Assembly: GCA_038239485.1 (NCBI GenBank)
Contig: JBBSET010000031.1
Coordinates: 1-48,405 of the forward strand
DNA from: DASQEH01 sp038239485
Lineage (GTDB): Bacteria; Actinomycetota; Actinomycetes; Propionibacteriales; Nocardioidaceae
DNA: 48,405 nucleotides
Direction of reading: 5' to 3'
Of this stretch, positions 17,896-26,808 are shown piece by piece. A program made the position numbers and the translations under genes. How positions within the stretch are numbered: the stretch's first letter is position 1; each line of letters begins with the position of its first letter. The notes under the pieces were generated by a model. It made no database searches and was not told the DNA's origin. It saw nothing but the letters and a program-made list of their open reading frames with translations.

Positions 17896-18603
17896 CTACC
17901 GGAGCGCCGTGCGCTCACCCAGTACCGCGCTGCCGACACGCACGTGTGTCGCCCCGGCCCTGATGGCCAGCGGGAAGTCCCCGCTCATCCCCGCCGATAT
18001 CGCTGTCGCCGCGGGGTAGTGGTCCGTCAGCCGCCGGCTCATCCGGACCAGGCTTTCGTACGCAGACCGGGCGTCCCCCTGCTGTGGCGCGACGCCCATC
18101 AGGCCCAGCAGCCTCAGCCCCGGCGCATCGTCGACGGCACCCGCGACGTCGTCCAGCTGCTCGTCGGTGACCCCGCCGCGGCCTGACCGCCCGGCCTGGG
18201 TGTCCAGGCTGACCTGGACGAAGCAGTCGATGCTCCGGCCGTCCTGCTCGGCGCCCCCGCCGAGGCGTTCGGCCACCCGGACGGAGTCAACGGAGTGCAC
18301 GACGTCGGCGTAGGCGGCGATACGGGCCGCCTTGTTCGACTGGATCTGCCCGATGAAGTGCCAGCACAGACTCAGGTCGGCGAGCTCGGCGACCTTCTGC
18401 TCCGCGTCCTGGTGGCGGTTCTCGCCGATGTTGCGGACACCGAGCCCGTGCAGGAGCCGGATGTCGCTGGTCGGCCAGGTCTTCGTCACCACCACGAGCA
18501 CGATGTCGTCGCGAGAGCGTCCGGAGGCCTCGGCGGCCGACCCGATCCGCTCCTGCACGGTCCGTAGCCGTAGCTCGAGCTCGTCGCGGCGGGAGTCAGC
18601 CAT
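17896..18603 (-). CDS. YggS/YlmE family PLP homeostasis protein
   Basis: A 235-residue fold-type III PLP-binding protein without known catalysis; family members (PLPBP, YggS) buffer pyridoxal phosphate. The PLP lysine is Lys41 in VVVTKTWP, and GENRHQDAEQK, WHFIGQIQSNKA and the final RVGSAVLGER loop are family signatures. The ATG at 18601-18603 overlaps the end of pgeF by 8 bases. It sits between pgeF and sepF, as in many Gram-positive dcw clusters. Confidence 0.94.
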   Translation of the reverse strand: MADSRRDELELRLRTVQERIGSAAEASGRSRDDIVLVVVTKTWPTSDIRLLHGLGVRNIGENRHQDAEQKVAELADLSLCWHFIGQIQSNKAARIAAYADVVHSVDSVRVAERLGGGAEQDGRSIDCFVQVSLDTQAGRSGRGGVTDEQLDDVAGAVDDAPGLRLLGLMGVAPQQGDARSAYESLVRMSRRLTDHYPAATAISAGMSGDFPLAIRAGATHVRVGSAVLGERTALR

Positions 18604-19345
18604 CGTTGCCGCTCCTGAGCACGACCAGGCCCGCCGACCGGCCGGCGCTGGCACCATCGCGACGGTACGAGTACAGGTCGGCCGACTCCCGTGTGCACCG
18701 GCTCACGTCGTGGACGACGCAGCCGGACCTGCACAGCTGGGCCGCCACCGCAGCACCCAGGTCGAGGGACGCGGTGCCCCTGGTGGTGCAGGCGAAGGCG
18801 GCCGGGCTGGTCGACGCCACCTCTGAGCGCAGCTCGGCCGGGACCTCGTAGCAGCCACCGCAGACGTGTGGTCCGACCCATGCCTCGATCTGCGCGGCTC
18901 CGAGACCCGCCATCGCATCGATGGTCGCCTGCACCACCCCGTAGACGACGCCTCGGCGGCCGGCGTGCGCCACACCGACGACTCCTCGGTCGATGTCGGC
19001 GAGCACGACGGGGACACAGTCGGCCACGCGGACGCCCAAGGCGACGTCGCGGGCCGTGGTGACCAGCGCGTCGCAGCCGGGCACGACCTCGACGCCGGAG
19101 CTGTCGGACATGCGCACGACCTGGACCTTGCGACCGTGCACCTGCCCCATCAGCGTCAGCCGCGACACATCCAGGGCGTGCGCGACCAGCCCCAGGTTCA
19201 CCGTGAGCATGTCCGGGTCGACCCCACGACGGTCCCCGAGGTCAAGGGAGTCGTACGGGGCCGTGGAGGTCCCACCGTGACGGTCCGTGAAGGCCACCTG
19301 GACCGTCCCGGCGTCGCCACGAGTGGCATGCCGGCTGGCGAACAC
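18596..19345 (-). CDS. pgeF: PgeF/YlmD family (laccase-like) multifunctional purine nucleoside enzyme
   Basis: A 249-residue member of the YfiH/YlmD family, once called polyphenol oxidase; characterised members act on purine nucleosides, and E. coli PgeF edits misincorporated serine in peptidoglycan precursors. Metal-site motifs are visible: VAHAGRRGVVYGVV and VGPHVCGGCYEV, with the conserved DxVPV-type segment VADCVPVVLAD. The GTG start is three bases after the ftsZ stop, so expression is tied to ftsZ. An editing role would suit the dcw context but is inferred. Confidence 0.88.
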   Translation of the reverse strand: MFASRHATRGDAGTVQVAFTDRHGGTSTAPYDSLDLGDRRGVDPDMLTVNLGLVAHALDVSRLTLMGQVHGRKVQVVRMSDSSGVEVVPGCDALVTTARDVALGVRVADCVPVVLADIDRGVVGVAHAGRRGVVYGVVQATIDAMAGLGAAQIEAWVGPHVCGGCYEVPAELRSEVASTSPAAFACTTRGTASLDLGAAVAAQLCRSGCVVHDVSRCTRESADLYSYRRDGASAGRSAGLVVLRSGNDG

Positions 19346-19348
19346 CGA

Positions 19349-20527
19349 CTACTTGAGGAAGTCCGGGACGTCGAGGTCCTCGTTGTCGTCGAACGGGATC
19401 GGGCGAGGCTGGCGCTGGGCTGGTGGTGTCTGCGCCGCCGGGGCCTGCTGGTAGCTCTGAGCAGGCTGGTAGCTCGGGGCCGGTCGCTGCGCCGCCGGCT
19501 GAGCCTGCTGCTGAGGTTGCGCCGCTTCCGGCTGCGTCTCCCGCCGCAGAGCGGGCTGACTCTGGTCACGGCGTTTGGGCATGCCACCGTCGAAGCCGGC
19601 CGCAATCACGGTCACGCGCACCTCGTCGCCGAGCGCGTCGTCGATCACGGCACCGAAGATGATGTTGGCCTCGGCGTGGGCGGCCTGAGACACCAGCGCG
19701 GCCGCCTCGTTGATCTCGAACAAGCCGAGGTCGGACCCGCCCGAGATCGACAGCAGCACTCCATGGGCGCCGTCGATCGACGCTTCCAGCAACGGGCTCG
19801 ACACCGCCATCTCGGCGGCGACGACCGCACGGTCCTCGCCGTTCGCACGGCCGATGCCCATCAGGGCGGACCCGGCGTTGGACATCACCGACTTCACGTC
19901 GGCGAAGTCCAGGTTGATCAGGCCGGGGGTGGTGATCAGGTCGGTGATGCCCGAGACGCCCTGCAGGAGCACCTGGTCGGCCTGCTTGAACGCGTCGAGG
20001 ATGCTCACGCTTCGGTCCGAGATGGACAGCAGTCGGTCGTTGGGGATGACGATGAGAGTGTCGACCTCCTCGCGCAACGAGGCGATCCCCTCCTCTGCCT
20101 GGTTCGCTCTGCGCCGGCCCTCGAAGGCGAAGGGGCGGGTGACCACGCCGATCGTGAGCGCTCCGAGCGAGCGGGCGATGCGGGCGACCACCGGCGCCCC
20201 ACCGGTGCCGGTGCCACCACCCTCGCCAGCGGTCACGAAGACCATGTCGGAGCCCTTCATGACCTCCTCGATCTCCTCGGAGTGGTCGTCGGCGGCCTGC
20301 GCACCGACGTCCGGGTTGGCTCCGGCGCCCAACCCGCGGGTGAGCTCCCGGCCGATGTCGAGCTTGACGTCGGCGTCACTCATGAGCAGGGCCTGAGCGT
20401 CGGTGTTGATGGCGATGAACTCCACCCCACGAAGCCCGACCTCGATCATCCGGTTGACGGCGTTGACGCCACCGCCACCGATTCCGACAACTTTGATAAC
20501 CGCTAGATAGTTCTGCGGTGCAGCCAC
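19349..20527 (-). CDS. ftsZ: Cell division GTPase FtsZ
   Basis: Tubulin-like GTPase that forms the Z-ring. From the GTG at 20525-20527 (MAAPQNYLAVIKVVGIGGGG) the protein has 392 residues: the GTPase core to about residue 315, with the tubulin signature GGGTGTGGAP, then a Gln/Pro/Ala-rich linker and the conserved carboxyl peptide DLDVPDFLK that binds SepF. The start is chosen because GAGAGG lies eight bases upstream and homologues begin here. The frame is open to a TTG at 20639-20641, but those 38 residues look non-coding. Confidence 0.97.
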   Translation of the reverse strand: MAAPQNYLAVIKVVGIGGGGVNAVNRMIEVGLRGVEFIAINTDAQALLMSDADVKLDIGRELTRGLGAGANPDVGAQAADDHSEEIEEVMKGSDMVFVTAGEGGGTGTGGAPVVARIARSLGALTIGVVTRPFAFEGRRRANQAEEGIASLREEVDTLIVIPNDRLLSISDRSVSILDAFKQADQVLLQGVSGITDLITTPGLINLDFADVKSVMSNAGSALMGIGRANGEDRAVVAAEMAVSSPLLEASIDGAHGVLLSISGGSDLGLFEINEAAALVSQAAHAEANIIFGAVIDDALGDEVRVTVIAAGFDGGMPKRRDQSQPALRRETQPEAAQPQQQAQPAAQRPAPSYQPAQSYQQAPAAQTPPAQRQPRPIPFDDNEDLDVPDFLK

Positions 20528-20638
20528 GACGGGTGCCTCTCGAGGAGATTCGGGGGAGCCGTCAGCGACGACCACCTGGACAGGCGGCGCCTTGCGGGCA
20601 CCGCGGTACAGCTGCAGGGGAAGAGAGCGAATCGCGAT

Positions 20639-20664
20639 CAACCCTGCCCTCAGGTGAGACTCTG
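20639..20664 (-). repeat. ftsZ-leader copy of a 26/27-nt imperfect direct repeat
   Basis: Minus strand: CAGAGTCTCACCT followed by GAGGGCAGGGTTG. The second copy is at 20887-20913 near the 3' end of ftsQ. The first 13 bases are identical, and the remainder differs at four positions plus one single-base gap. Confidence 0.6.
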
Positions 20665-20680
20665 TCTCTCACGTTGAGAG
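20654..20680 (-). promoter_or_regulatory. Overlapping alternative hairpins in the ftsZ upstream region
   Basis: Three short segments compete: GTGAGA (20654-20659), TCTCAC (20667-20672) and TGAGAG (20675-20680). The middle one can pair perfectly with the first, or, shifted by one base as CTCTCA, with the third, so the two hairpins exclude each other. The element lies about 130-150 bases before the ftsZ start. It could be an operator or an RNA switch; nothing in the sequence decides between them. Confidence 0.4.
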
Positions 20681-20760
20681 TTAGAGCGCTTCATCAGGAG
20701 GGCAGTGCTGCCCACGTCGTCGTACCAGAAACCCTAGGTCACCGCGCGCGCGACAGGCAA

Positions 20761-20805
20761 CCGACACGCCAGCGGTGTGCATGATGTTGCTTCTGGGCGT
20801 GTCGG
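20761..20805. repeat. 10-bp inverted repeat containing GACAC after ftsQ
   Basis: CCGACACGCC (20761-20770) and GGCGTGTCGG (20796-20805) are perfect inverted arms around a 25-base loop, four bases after the ftsQ stop. Each arm contains GACAC, the core known for the sporulation regulator WhiA in Streptomyces. There is no T-tract, so a terminator is less likely than an operator. Confidence 0.5.
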
Positions 20806-20809
20806 ACCC

Positions 20810-21532
20810 TCACCGTGAGGTGGCTGGCTGCTCCGGAACACTGACGTCGTAGATGCGCGCCTTGGTATGGGCCAGCAGCGCTTGTGCAACCTCTACCTTA
20901 AGGTGAGACTCTGCCGAGCTACCCCACACCACGCTGGTCTTGTCCTTGAGTCGCAGCGTGATCGAGTCCATCGACGAGGCGGTGAGCCGCTTCGTCTCGG
21001 CCAACATCGCCGCCGGGAGCGAACCGACGACGGTGGCGGCCTCGCGGACGGCGTCGGCGCCGGCCTTCCTCGGCACGGCGATCACTGGCACCCCGCGGTC
21101 GCGTGCCGGGGTCGTACGGAAGAGCACCCCCTGGTCGTCGAGGACCCACCAGCTCCCATTCCGGTGGATCGCCGCGACCGCTGTCCGTTCCGTGATGGAG
21201 ATCGACACCGTGTCCGGCCATGACCGCCGGACCGTGACCGACCGGACGGCCGGCAGGGCAGCGACGCGCGCCTGGATCTGGCCGACGTCGAGGCGCACCA
21301 GCGGCGTACCGATGGAGACGTCAGCTGCGGCCTGGACGGTCTGAGCAGACAGCGTGCTCTCGCCCACGACCGACACGTGCTGTGCGGCCAGCCAGGACGA
21401 GAACAGCACGACCCAGGCTCCGAACCCCGCGAGCGCGACCACCGCAGCCCCGATGAGCATCGGACGAAGCGCCACCAGCTTCGTGGTGAGTCGCCTCCGG
21501 TTGAATCTGGACACGGTGTCGCTCGAGCTCAT
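20810..21532 (-). CDS. ftsQ: Cell division protein FtsQ
   Basis: Bitopic divisome protein of 240 residues: cytoplasmic basic tail (1-25), one membrane helix (about 26-48), a POTRA domain (about 50-120, AQHVSVVGESTLSAQTV), then the FtsQ beta domain. It links early and late divisome parts through FtsL and FtsB-type partners. The ATG overlaps the murC stop (ATGA). Codons for HLKVEVA near the 3' end (20887-20913) use rare CTT, GTA, GTT and GCA, unlike the neighbourhood, suggesting a nucleotide-level signal inside the gene. Confidence 0.92.
   Translation of the reverse strand: MSSSDTVSRFNRRRLTTKLVALRPMLIGAAVVALAGFGAWVVLFSSWLAAQHVSVVGESTLSAQTVQAAADVSIGTPLVRLDVGQIQARVAALPAVRSVTVRRSWPDTVSISITERTAVAAIHRNGSWWVLDDQGVLFRTTPARDRGVPVIAVPRKAGADAVREAATVVGSLPAAMLAETKRLTASSMDSITLRLKDKTSVVWGSSAESHLKVEVAQALLAHTKARIYDVSVPEQPATSR
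20887..20913 (-). repeat. ftsQ-internal copy of the 26/27-nt direct repeat
   Basis: Minus strand: CAGAGTCTCACCT followed by TAAGGTAGAGGTTG, inside the ftsQ coding sequence. It contains the 10-bp palindrome ACCTTAAGGT (20895-20904) and a run of codons rare for this GC-rich genome. The partner is at 20639-20664, about 249 bases further along the transcript. Confidence 0.6.
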
Positions 21533-22965
21533 CGAGCTACCTCTCTCTGAGTTCCTCGGATGCCGAGCAGCGCCAACACCACTTCGGCCACATCCGTCAC
21601 GTCGCCGGCGCCGAGCGTCAGGACCAGGTCGCCGGGACCTGCCCGTTCGGCCGTTCTCTCCCCCGCCAGGCTCCAGGCCGGCTCGAAGACCACGTGGTCG
21701 GTGCCGAGCGGCACAGCCCGGCTGACGACGGAGCCGTCCACACCGGGCTCGGGCCCCTCGCGCGCGGCATACACGTCCATCACGACGACCTCGTCGGCGG
21801 CGCCGAGGGCGAGACCCATCGCCTCGCCGAAGATCCGGGTACGGCTGAACAGGTGCGGTTGGAAACAGACCACGAGACGCCCGGATCCAGCGATCCCTCG
21901 TGCCGCGGCGAGATCGGCGGCGATCTCGGTCGGGTGGTGGGCGTAGCTGTCGAAGACTCTCACACCGGCAGCCTCGCCCCGCAGCTCCATCCGTCGGCCG
22001 CTGCCGCGAAAAGACGCCAGCCCGGCCGCCAGGTCGTCGAAGCCGAAGCCGAGCTCCAGCCCCGCCGCGAGCGCGGCGAGGGCGTCCGTGGCGTAGCTGA
22101 CCCCCGGCACCTGCAGATGGACGGCACCGAGGCGGCTGCCGCCCCGGAAGACGTCGAACTCCGAGCCGGGCCCGGCGAACACCAGGTCCCGAGCCTGCAG
22201 GTCGCTGCCGGCGGTCAGTCCGACCCGTACCACGGTGACGTCGTGGTCCTCGGCGACCGTCGCGAGCCGAGCCGCTCCCGGGTCGTCGACAACGCAGACG
22301 AGGAAACCCCCGGCGCGCAGCCGGTCGAGGAACTCGTCGAAGACCGCGGCGTACGCCTGGGCGGTCCCGAAGTGGTCGAGATGGTCGGCGTCGATGTTGG
22401 TGACGACCGCTCCGAGCGGGGTGTAGACGAGGATGGCTGCGTCGCTCTCGTCACCTTCGACCACGAAGAGGCGGCCGACGCCCGCCGCGGCGTTCAGGCC
22501 GGAGGTGTTGAGCGTGGACCCGATGGCGTACGACGGGTCGGCGCCGCAGGCGAGTAGCGCGGTGACCAGCATCGACGTCGTCGTGGTCTTGCCGTGGGTA
22601 CCGGTCACGACCACGGCGTCACGGCCCAGCAGCACCGCCTGGACCGCCGCAGATCGCGGCCACAGCCGCAGCCCGAGCGCGCGGGCTCGGACCACCTCCG
22701 GGTTGGTCTCGGGGATCGCCGTCGACACGACGACCGTGTCGGCGCCCTCGACCTGGTCCGGACGGTGGCCGACGTAGCAGGCGACGCCCAGAGCGCGCAG
22801 GGACTCCAGGGCGGCGGAGTCCTTGGCGTCACTGCCGCTCACGTCGACGCCGCGAGCGACCATGATGCGGGCCAGGCCCGACAGCGCCGCCCCTCCGATG
22901 CCGACGAAGTGGACCCGGCCGAGCTCCTCTGCGGCCACGATGTCGTCGGGTACGTCGACCTTCAC
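21529..22965 (-). CDS. murC: UDP-N-acetylmuramate--L-alanine ligase MurC
   Basis: MurC adds L-alanine to UDP-MurNAc in the cytoplasm. From the GTG at 22963-22965 (MKVDVPDDIV) the protein has 478 residues. The amino-terminal nucleotide-binding loop is VHFVGIGGAALSGLA, the ATP P-loop is GTHGKTTTTSM, and FDSYAHHPTEI near residue 350 is the MurC-specific motif. The GTG overlaps the murG stop (GTGA). Longer upstream frame residues are Arg-rich and belong to non-coding phase. Confidence 0.96.
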   Translation of the reverse strand: MKVDVPDDIVAAEELGRVHFVGIGGAALSGLARIMVARGVDVSGSDAKDSAALESLRALGVACYVGHRPDQVEGADTVVVSTAIPETNPEVVRARALGLRLWPRSAAVQAVLLGRDAVVVTGTHGKTTTTSMLVTALLACGADPSYAIGSTLNTSGLNAAAGVGRLFVVEGDESDAAILVYTPLGAVVTNIDADHLDHFGTAQAYAAVFDEFLDRLRAGGFLVCVVDDPGAARLATVAEDHDVTVVRVGLTAGSDLQARDLVFAGPGSEFDVFRGGSRLGAVHLQVPGVSYATDALAALAAGLELGFGFDDLAAGLASFRGSGRRMELRGEAAGVRVFDSYAHHPTEIAADLAAARGIAGSGRLVVCFQPHLFSRTRIFGEAMGLALGAADEVVVMDVYAAREGPEPGVDGSVVSRAVPLGTDHVVFEPAWSLAGERTAERAGPGDLVLTLGAGDVTDVAEVVLALLGIRGTQREVAR

Positions 22966-24044
22966 CCGGCGGCCTCGAGCACCATCGAGGCGAGCGCGTC
23001 GTCGGCGTCGCCGCGCAGCAGCCCGCGAGCCGCCCGGCTCATCGACGCCAGCAATTCCGGATCGGCCATCAGCGCCACCACGTGCTGGCGTACCCACTGC
23101 GGCGTGAAGTCACCGTCGGCGACAACGATCGCCCCCCCGGCAGCGACCACGGCGGCAGCGTTGAGCGCCTGCTCGCCGTTGCCGATCGGGAGCGGCACGA
23201 AGACGGCCGGGAGACCGACGGCGGCGGCCTCGGTGACGGAGTTGGCGCCGGACCTGCCGACGGCCAGGTCGGCGGCGGCGTAGGCGAGCTCCATCTCCTC
23301 GACGAACGGCACCACGACGTAGGGCGGCGCATCGCCCGGACGCTCGGCCACGTCGACCTGGCCGAGCGGGCCGCTCACATGCAACACCTGGATCCCAGCC
23401 GCGCCGAGCTCGCCCGCGGCGGGACCGACCGCGTCGTTGATCCGCCGCGCTCCCTGCGATCCGCCGGTCACGAGCAGCGTCGGCAGCTCAGGGTCCAGGC
23501 CGAAGTGCTTGCGGGCCTCCTCCCGACGTGCCGCGCGGTCCAGCATCGAGATCGCCCGCCTGATCGGCAGGCCGATGAACCTGGCGTGGCGCAGCCTCGT
23601 CTGCGGGAACGACGTCGCCACGAGCCGGGTGCAGAAGCGGGCGCCGAGGCGGTTGGCGAGACCGGGGAGCGCATTGCCCTCGTGGATGACCAGCGGTACC
23701 CGCGCTCGACGCGCCGCTACGTAGGCCGGTGTGCAGACGTATCCTCCGAACCCGACGACGACGTCGGGACACACCCGGTCGATCACCGCACGGGTCGCGA
23801 CAACCGCGCCGCGCAGGCGACTCGGGACCCTCAGCAGGTCCATCGAGGCCGTGCGGGGAAGCGGCACCGACGGGATCAGCTCGAGGGGGTAGCCCGCCTT
23901 GGGGATGACCCGCGTCTCGATGCCCCGCGCGGTGCCCAGGCAGGTGATCTCGGTGCCCGGCGCCAGGCGCAGCAGCGCGTCGGCCGTGGCGATCAACGGT
24001 GACGTATGGCCAGCCGTGCCACCCCCGGCCAGGAGTACCCGCAT
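22962..24044 (-). CDS. murG: MurG, lipid II-forming N-acetylglucosaminyltransferase
   Basis: MurG transfers GlcNAc from UDP-GlcNAc to lipid I at the inner membrane face. The 360-residue protein starts MRVLLAGGGTAGHTSPLIA, the glycine-rich loop of the family, and has the second-domain motif GGSQGARRIND and the donor-site stretch RSGANSVTEAAAVGLPAVFVP. The ATG follows the ftsW stop by ten bases and the stop overlaps murC. Confidence 0.96.
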   Translation of the reverse strand: MRVLLAGGGTAGHTSPLIATADALLRLAPGTEITCLGTARGIETRVIPKAGYPLELIPSVPLPRTASMDLLRVPSRLRGAVVATRAVIDRVCPDVVVGFGGYVCTPAYVAARRARVPLVIHEGNALPGLANRLGARFCTRLVATSFPQTRLRHARFIGLPIRRAISMLDRAARREEARKHFGLDPELPTLLVTGGSQGARRINDAVGPAAGELGAAGIQVLHVSGPLGQVDVAERPGDAPPYVVVPFVEEMELAYAAADLAVGRSGANSVTEAAAVGLPAVFVPLPIGNGEQALNAAAVVAAGGAIVVADGDFTPQWVRQHVVALMADPELLASMSRAARGLLRGDADDALASMVLEAAG

Positions 24045-24054
24045 CGGCAGTGAC

Positions 24055-25293
24055 CTAGCGTCCGCGCAGGACGGTCAGCAGGCTTCGGCGCGACCGTCGC
24101 CGAGCCCGCAGGGCGGCGTCGGCACCCGGCTCGGTCCGGGCGAACGACAACAGCAGGCCGAGCGAGATCAGGGTGGGGAGCAGGGCCGATCCGCCATAGG
24201 AGATCAGCGGCAGCGGTATGCCGATCACCGGGAGCAGGCCGAGCACCATCCCGATGTTGATGATGGCCTGGCCGAGCAGCCACACGACGATCCCGCACGA
24301 CGCGTAGCGCACGAACGCGTCGGGAGTCCGGCTCGCGATCCGAATGCCCGCGTAGGCGAGGACCACGAACAGGCCCAGCACCACCAGGGTGCCGAACAGC
24401 CCGAACTCCTCGCCGATGATGGCGAAGATGTAGTCGGTATAGGCCTCGGGAAGCCCGCCCCACTTCTGGCTGCTCGCTCCGATCCCGCTTCCCCAGATAC
24501 CGCCTGTCGCGAGGGCGAAGAAGCCGTGGCTGGCCTGCCAGCCGTCGCCGCTGTAGTGGCTGATCGGGTTGAGGAAGCTGGTGAGCCGGGCCACCCGCTC
24601 CGGGCTGGTGGTCACCAGACCGAAGGCGAGCACGGTGATCGAGAGTGCGGAGCCGAGGAAGAGCTTCGCCGGCGCGCCGATCACCCAGAGCAGACCGAGC
24701 ACGATGGCGAAGAGGACCAGCGCCGTGCCCAGGTCGCCCTGCCCGACCACGAGCGCGACGACCACCGCGCAGACTGGCATCATCGGGATCAGCAGGTGCC
24801 GCCACTGGCCCAGAAGCTTGCCCTTGCGGGCGTAGACGTCGGCACACCACAGGACGAGTGCCAGCTTGACGAACTCCGATGGCTGGAGCTGGAACGGTCC
24901 CCCGATCGAGAGCCAGTTGCGGTTGCCGTTGACCTGCACGCCGATCGACGGCACGTACGTCAGAGCGACCAGCGCCGCCGAGCCGGCCAGTGCCGGCCAG
25001 GACAAGGCCCGCACCAGCCGGAGCGGCAGCCGGGAGGCGACCCAGGCCAGCGGCAGGCCGACCGCCACCCAGATCGCCTGTCGCTCGAAGATCGCGTAGG
25101 AGTTGTTGTACTGCTGGAGCGAGTAGACGCTGGACGCGCTCAGCACCATCAGCAGACCCAGTGACATCAACAGGGCGCAGACTCCGAGGACCAGGTGGTA
25201 CGACGTCAGCGGCCGGTCGAGAGCCTGTTTCGTCGATGCCAGGAAGCCGTCCGAGCCGCCTGCCCTCCAGCGTTCCTCACTCGCGGTCGCCAC
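24055..25293 (-). CDS. ftsW: SEDS family glycosyltransferase FtsW
   Basis: FtsW polymerises septal peptidoglycan together with its partner class B PBP, which is in the same operon. The 412-residue protein has about ten membrane helices from residue 33 and the SEDS motifs GNRNWLSIGGPFQLQPSE and YTDYIFAIIGEEFG. The basic tail ends in Arg-rich sequence. The start is the GTG at 25291-25293. The gap to murD is 53 bases. Confidence 0.95.
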   Translation of the reverse strand: MATASEERWRAGGSDGFLASTKQALDRPLTSYHLVLGVCALLMSLGLLMVLSASSVYSLQQYNNSYAIFERQAIWVAVGLPLAWVASRLPLRLVRALSWPALAGSAALVALTYVPSIGVQVNGNRNWLSIGGPFQLQPSEFVKLALVLWCADVYARKGKLLGQWRHLLIPMMPVCAVVVALVVGQGDLGTALVLFAIVLGLLWVIGAPAKLFLGSALSITVLAFGLVTTSPERVARLTSFLNPISHYSGDGWQASHGFFALATGGIWGSGIGASSQKWGGLPEAYTDYIFAIIGEEFGLFGTLVVLGLFVVLAYAGIRIASRTPDAFVRYASCGIVVWLLGQAIINIGMVLGLLPVIGIPLPLISYGGSALLPTLISLGLLLSFARTEPGADAALRARRRSRRSLLTVLRGR

Positions 25294-25346
25294 ATCTGCC
25301 TTTCCTCACTCGCTGCCGGCCGACCGGGTTCGGCGTCCGACGTAGG

Positions 25347-26804
25347 TCAGTGGTCTCGCAGTCGCTGGACCGCCGCCACGAAGGCGTCACCTCGGGCGGC
25401 ATAGTCGGCGAACACGTCCTGCGATGCGCATGCAGGCGCCAGCAACACCGTGTCGCCGGGGGCGGCCAGCGAAGATGCGGCGATGACGGCACGCTCCATC
25501 ACACCAGTGTCGGTGCCGGGCAGCGAGATCACCGGGACATCCGGTGCGTGTCGCGCCAGAGCCGTCGAGATGAGCTCGCGGTCCGCCCCCAGCAGGACGA
25601 CGCCGCGAAGCCGGTCGCGCACGGTCGTGACCAGCGCGTCGAAGCTCGCTCCCTTCGCCAGCCCTCCCGCGATCCAGACCGACGAGCCGTACGACAGCAG
25701 TGACGCGGCGGCGGCGTGAGGGTTGGTCGCCTTCGAGTCGTCGACGTACCCGACATCGTCGAGGGTGGCGACGAGGGTGATCCGGTGGCGGTCGAGCTCG
25801 AACGACTGCAGGCCCCGGCGGACCGCGGGCACCGACACGCCATGTGCTCGCGCCAGCGCCGCCGCGGCCAGGGCGTTGGCGACGTTGTGCGGGGCCTGGG
25901 TCGCGACGTCGGAGACCGCGGCGATCTCGGCGGCGTTGCGGTCGCGGCCGTCGATGAAGGCGCGGTCGGCCAGCACCCCGTCGACCACACCCAGCATGCC
26001 GATGGCCGGGATCCCCAAGGTGAAGCCGATCGCCCGGCATCCCTCGACCACCTCGGCGTCCTCCACCATGTGCATCGTCAACGGGTCCTCCACGTTGTAG
26101 ACGCAGGCCCGCTGGCAGCGGTGGTAGATCCTCGCCTTGGCTGCGGAGTAGCCGTCGAAGCCACCGTGCCAGGAGATGTGGTCGGGGTCGACGTTGAGGA
26201 CGGCAGCCGCCTGAGCGGACAACGACGACAATCCGTGCAGCTGCTGGGACGACAGCTCGACGGCGACGACGTCGAACGGGTCGGGGTTCATCACCACCTC
26301 GCACATCGGCAGGCCGACATTGCCACCTGCGACGGCATGCAACCCCTCTGCCCGCAGCATCTGCTCCAGCATCTGGACAGTGGTGGTCTTGCCGTTGGTG
26401 CCGGTCACGCACAGCCAGGGCGCCGGCGAGTCCGGGTCGCGCAGCCGCCAGGCCAGCTCGACCTCTCCCCACACCGGTATGCCGCACCCGGCGGCGTCGA
26501 CGACGATCGTGGCGGTCGGGGTCAGTCCCGGAGAGGTGATGAGGACGTCGGCGTCCGGCGGCAGCGACCCTGTCGCCCCCGAGCCGCGGCGGACGTCGAC
26601 GCCCAGGATCTCCAGCAGGGTGGCCTTGTCGGTCGAGCGGTCGTCGACCCGGTCGTCGACGACCGTGACACGCGCGCCGAGATGCTGAAGGGCGTCGGCT
26701 GCGGCGAAGCCGGATACGCCGAGACCCGCCACCACCGCGTGCACTCGCGGCCAGTCGAAGCGCCGGTCCGCGGTCTCGAGCCCGCCGCCGACCGGATCGG
26801 TCAT
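25347..26804 (-). CDS. murD: UDP-N-acetylmuramoyl-L-alanine--D-glutamate ligase MurD
   Basis: MurD adds D-glutamate to UDP-MurNAc-L-Ala. From the ATG at 26802-26804 (MTDPVGGGLE) the protein has 485 residues, with a Rossmann-like start HAVVAGLGVSGFAAADAL, P-loop GTNGKTTTVQML and the carboxyl ligase domain with DDSKATNPHAA. The ATG is four bases after the mraY stop. Confidence 0.96.
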   Translation of the reverse strand: MTDPVGGGLETADRRFDWPRVHAVVAGLGVSGFAAADALQHLGARVTVVDDRVDDRSTDKATLLEILGVDVRRGSGATGSLPPDADVLITSPGLTPTATIVVDAAGCGIPVWGEVELAWRLRDPDSPAPWLCVTGTNGKTTTVQMLEQMLRAEGLHAVAGGNVGLPMCEVVMNPDPFDVVAVELSSQQLHGLSSLSAQAAAVLNVDPDHISWHGGFDGYSAAKARIYHRCQRACVYNVEDPLTMHMVEDAEVVEGCRAIGFTLGIPAIGMLGVVDGVLADRAFIDGRDRNAAEIAAVSDVATQAPHNVANALAAAALARAHGVSVPAVRRGLQSFELDRHRITLVATLDDVGYVDDSKATNPHAAAASLLSYGSSVWIAGGLAKGASFDALVTTVRDRLRGVVLLGADRELISTALARHAPDVPVISLPGTDTGVMERAVIAASSLAAPGDTVLLAPACASQDVFADYAARGDAFVAAVQRLRDH

Positions 26805-26808
26805 GCGT

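Noticed and set aside
20528..20641. Amino-terminal extension of FtsZ from a TTG at 20639-20641
   Set aside because: The extra 38 residues do not resemble FtsZ, and a GTG with a proper ribosome site gives the conserved start.
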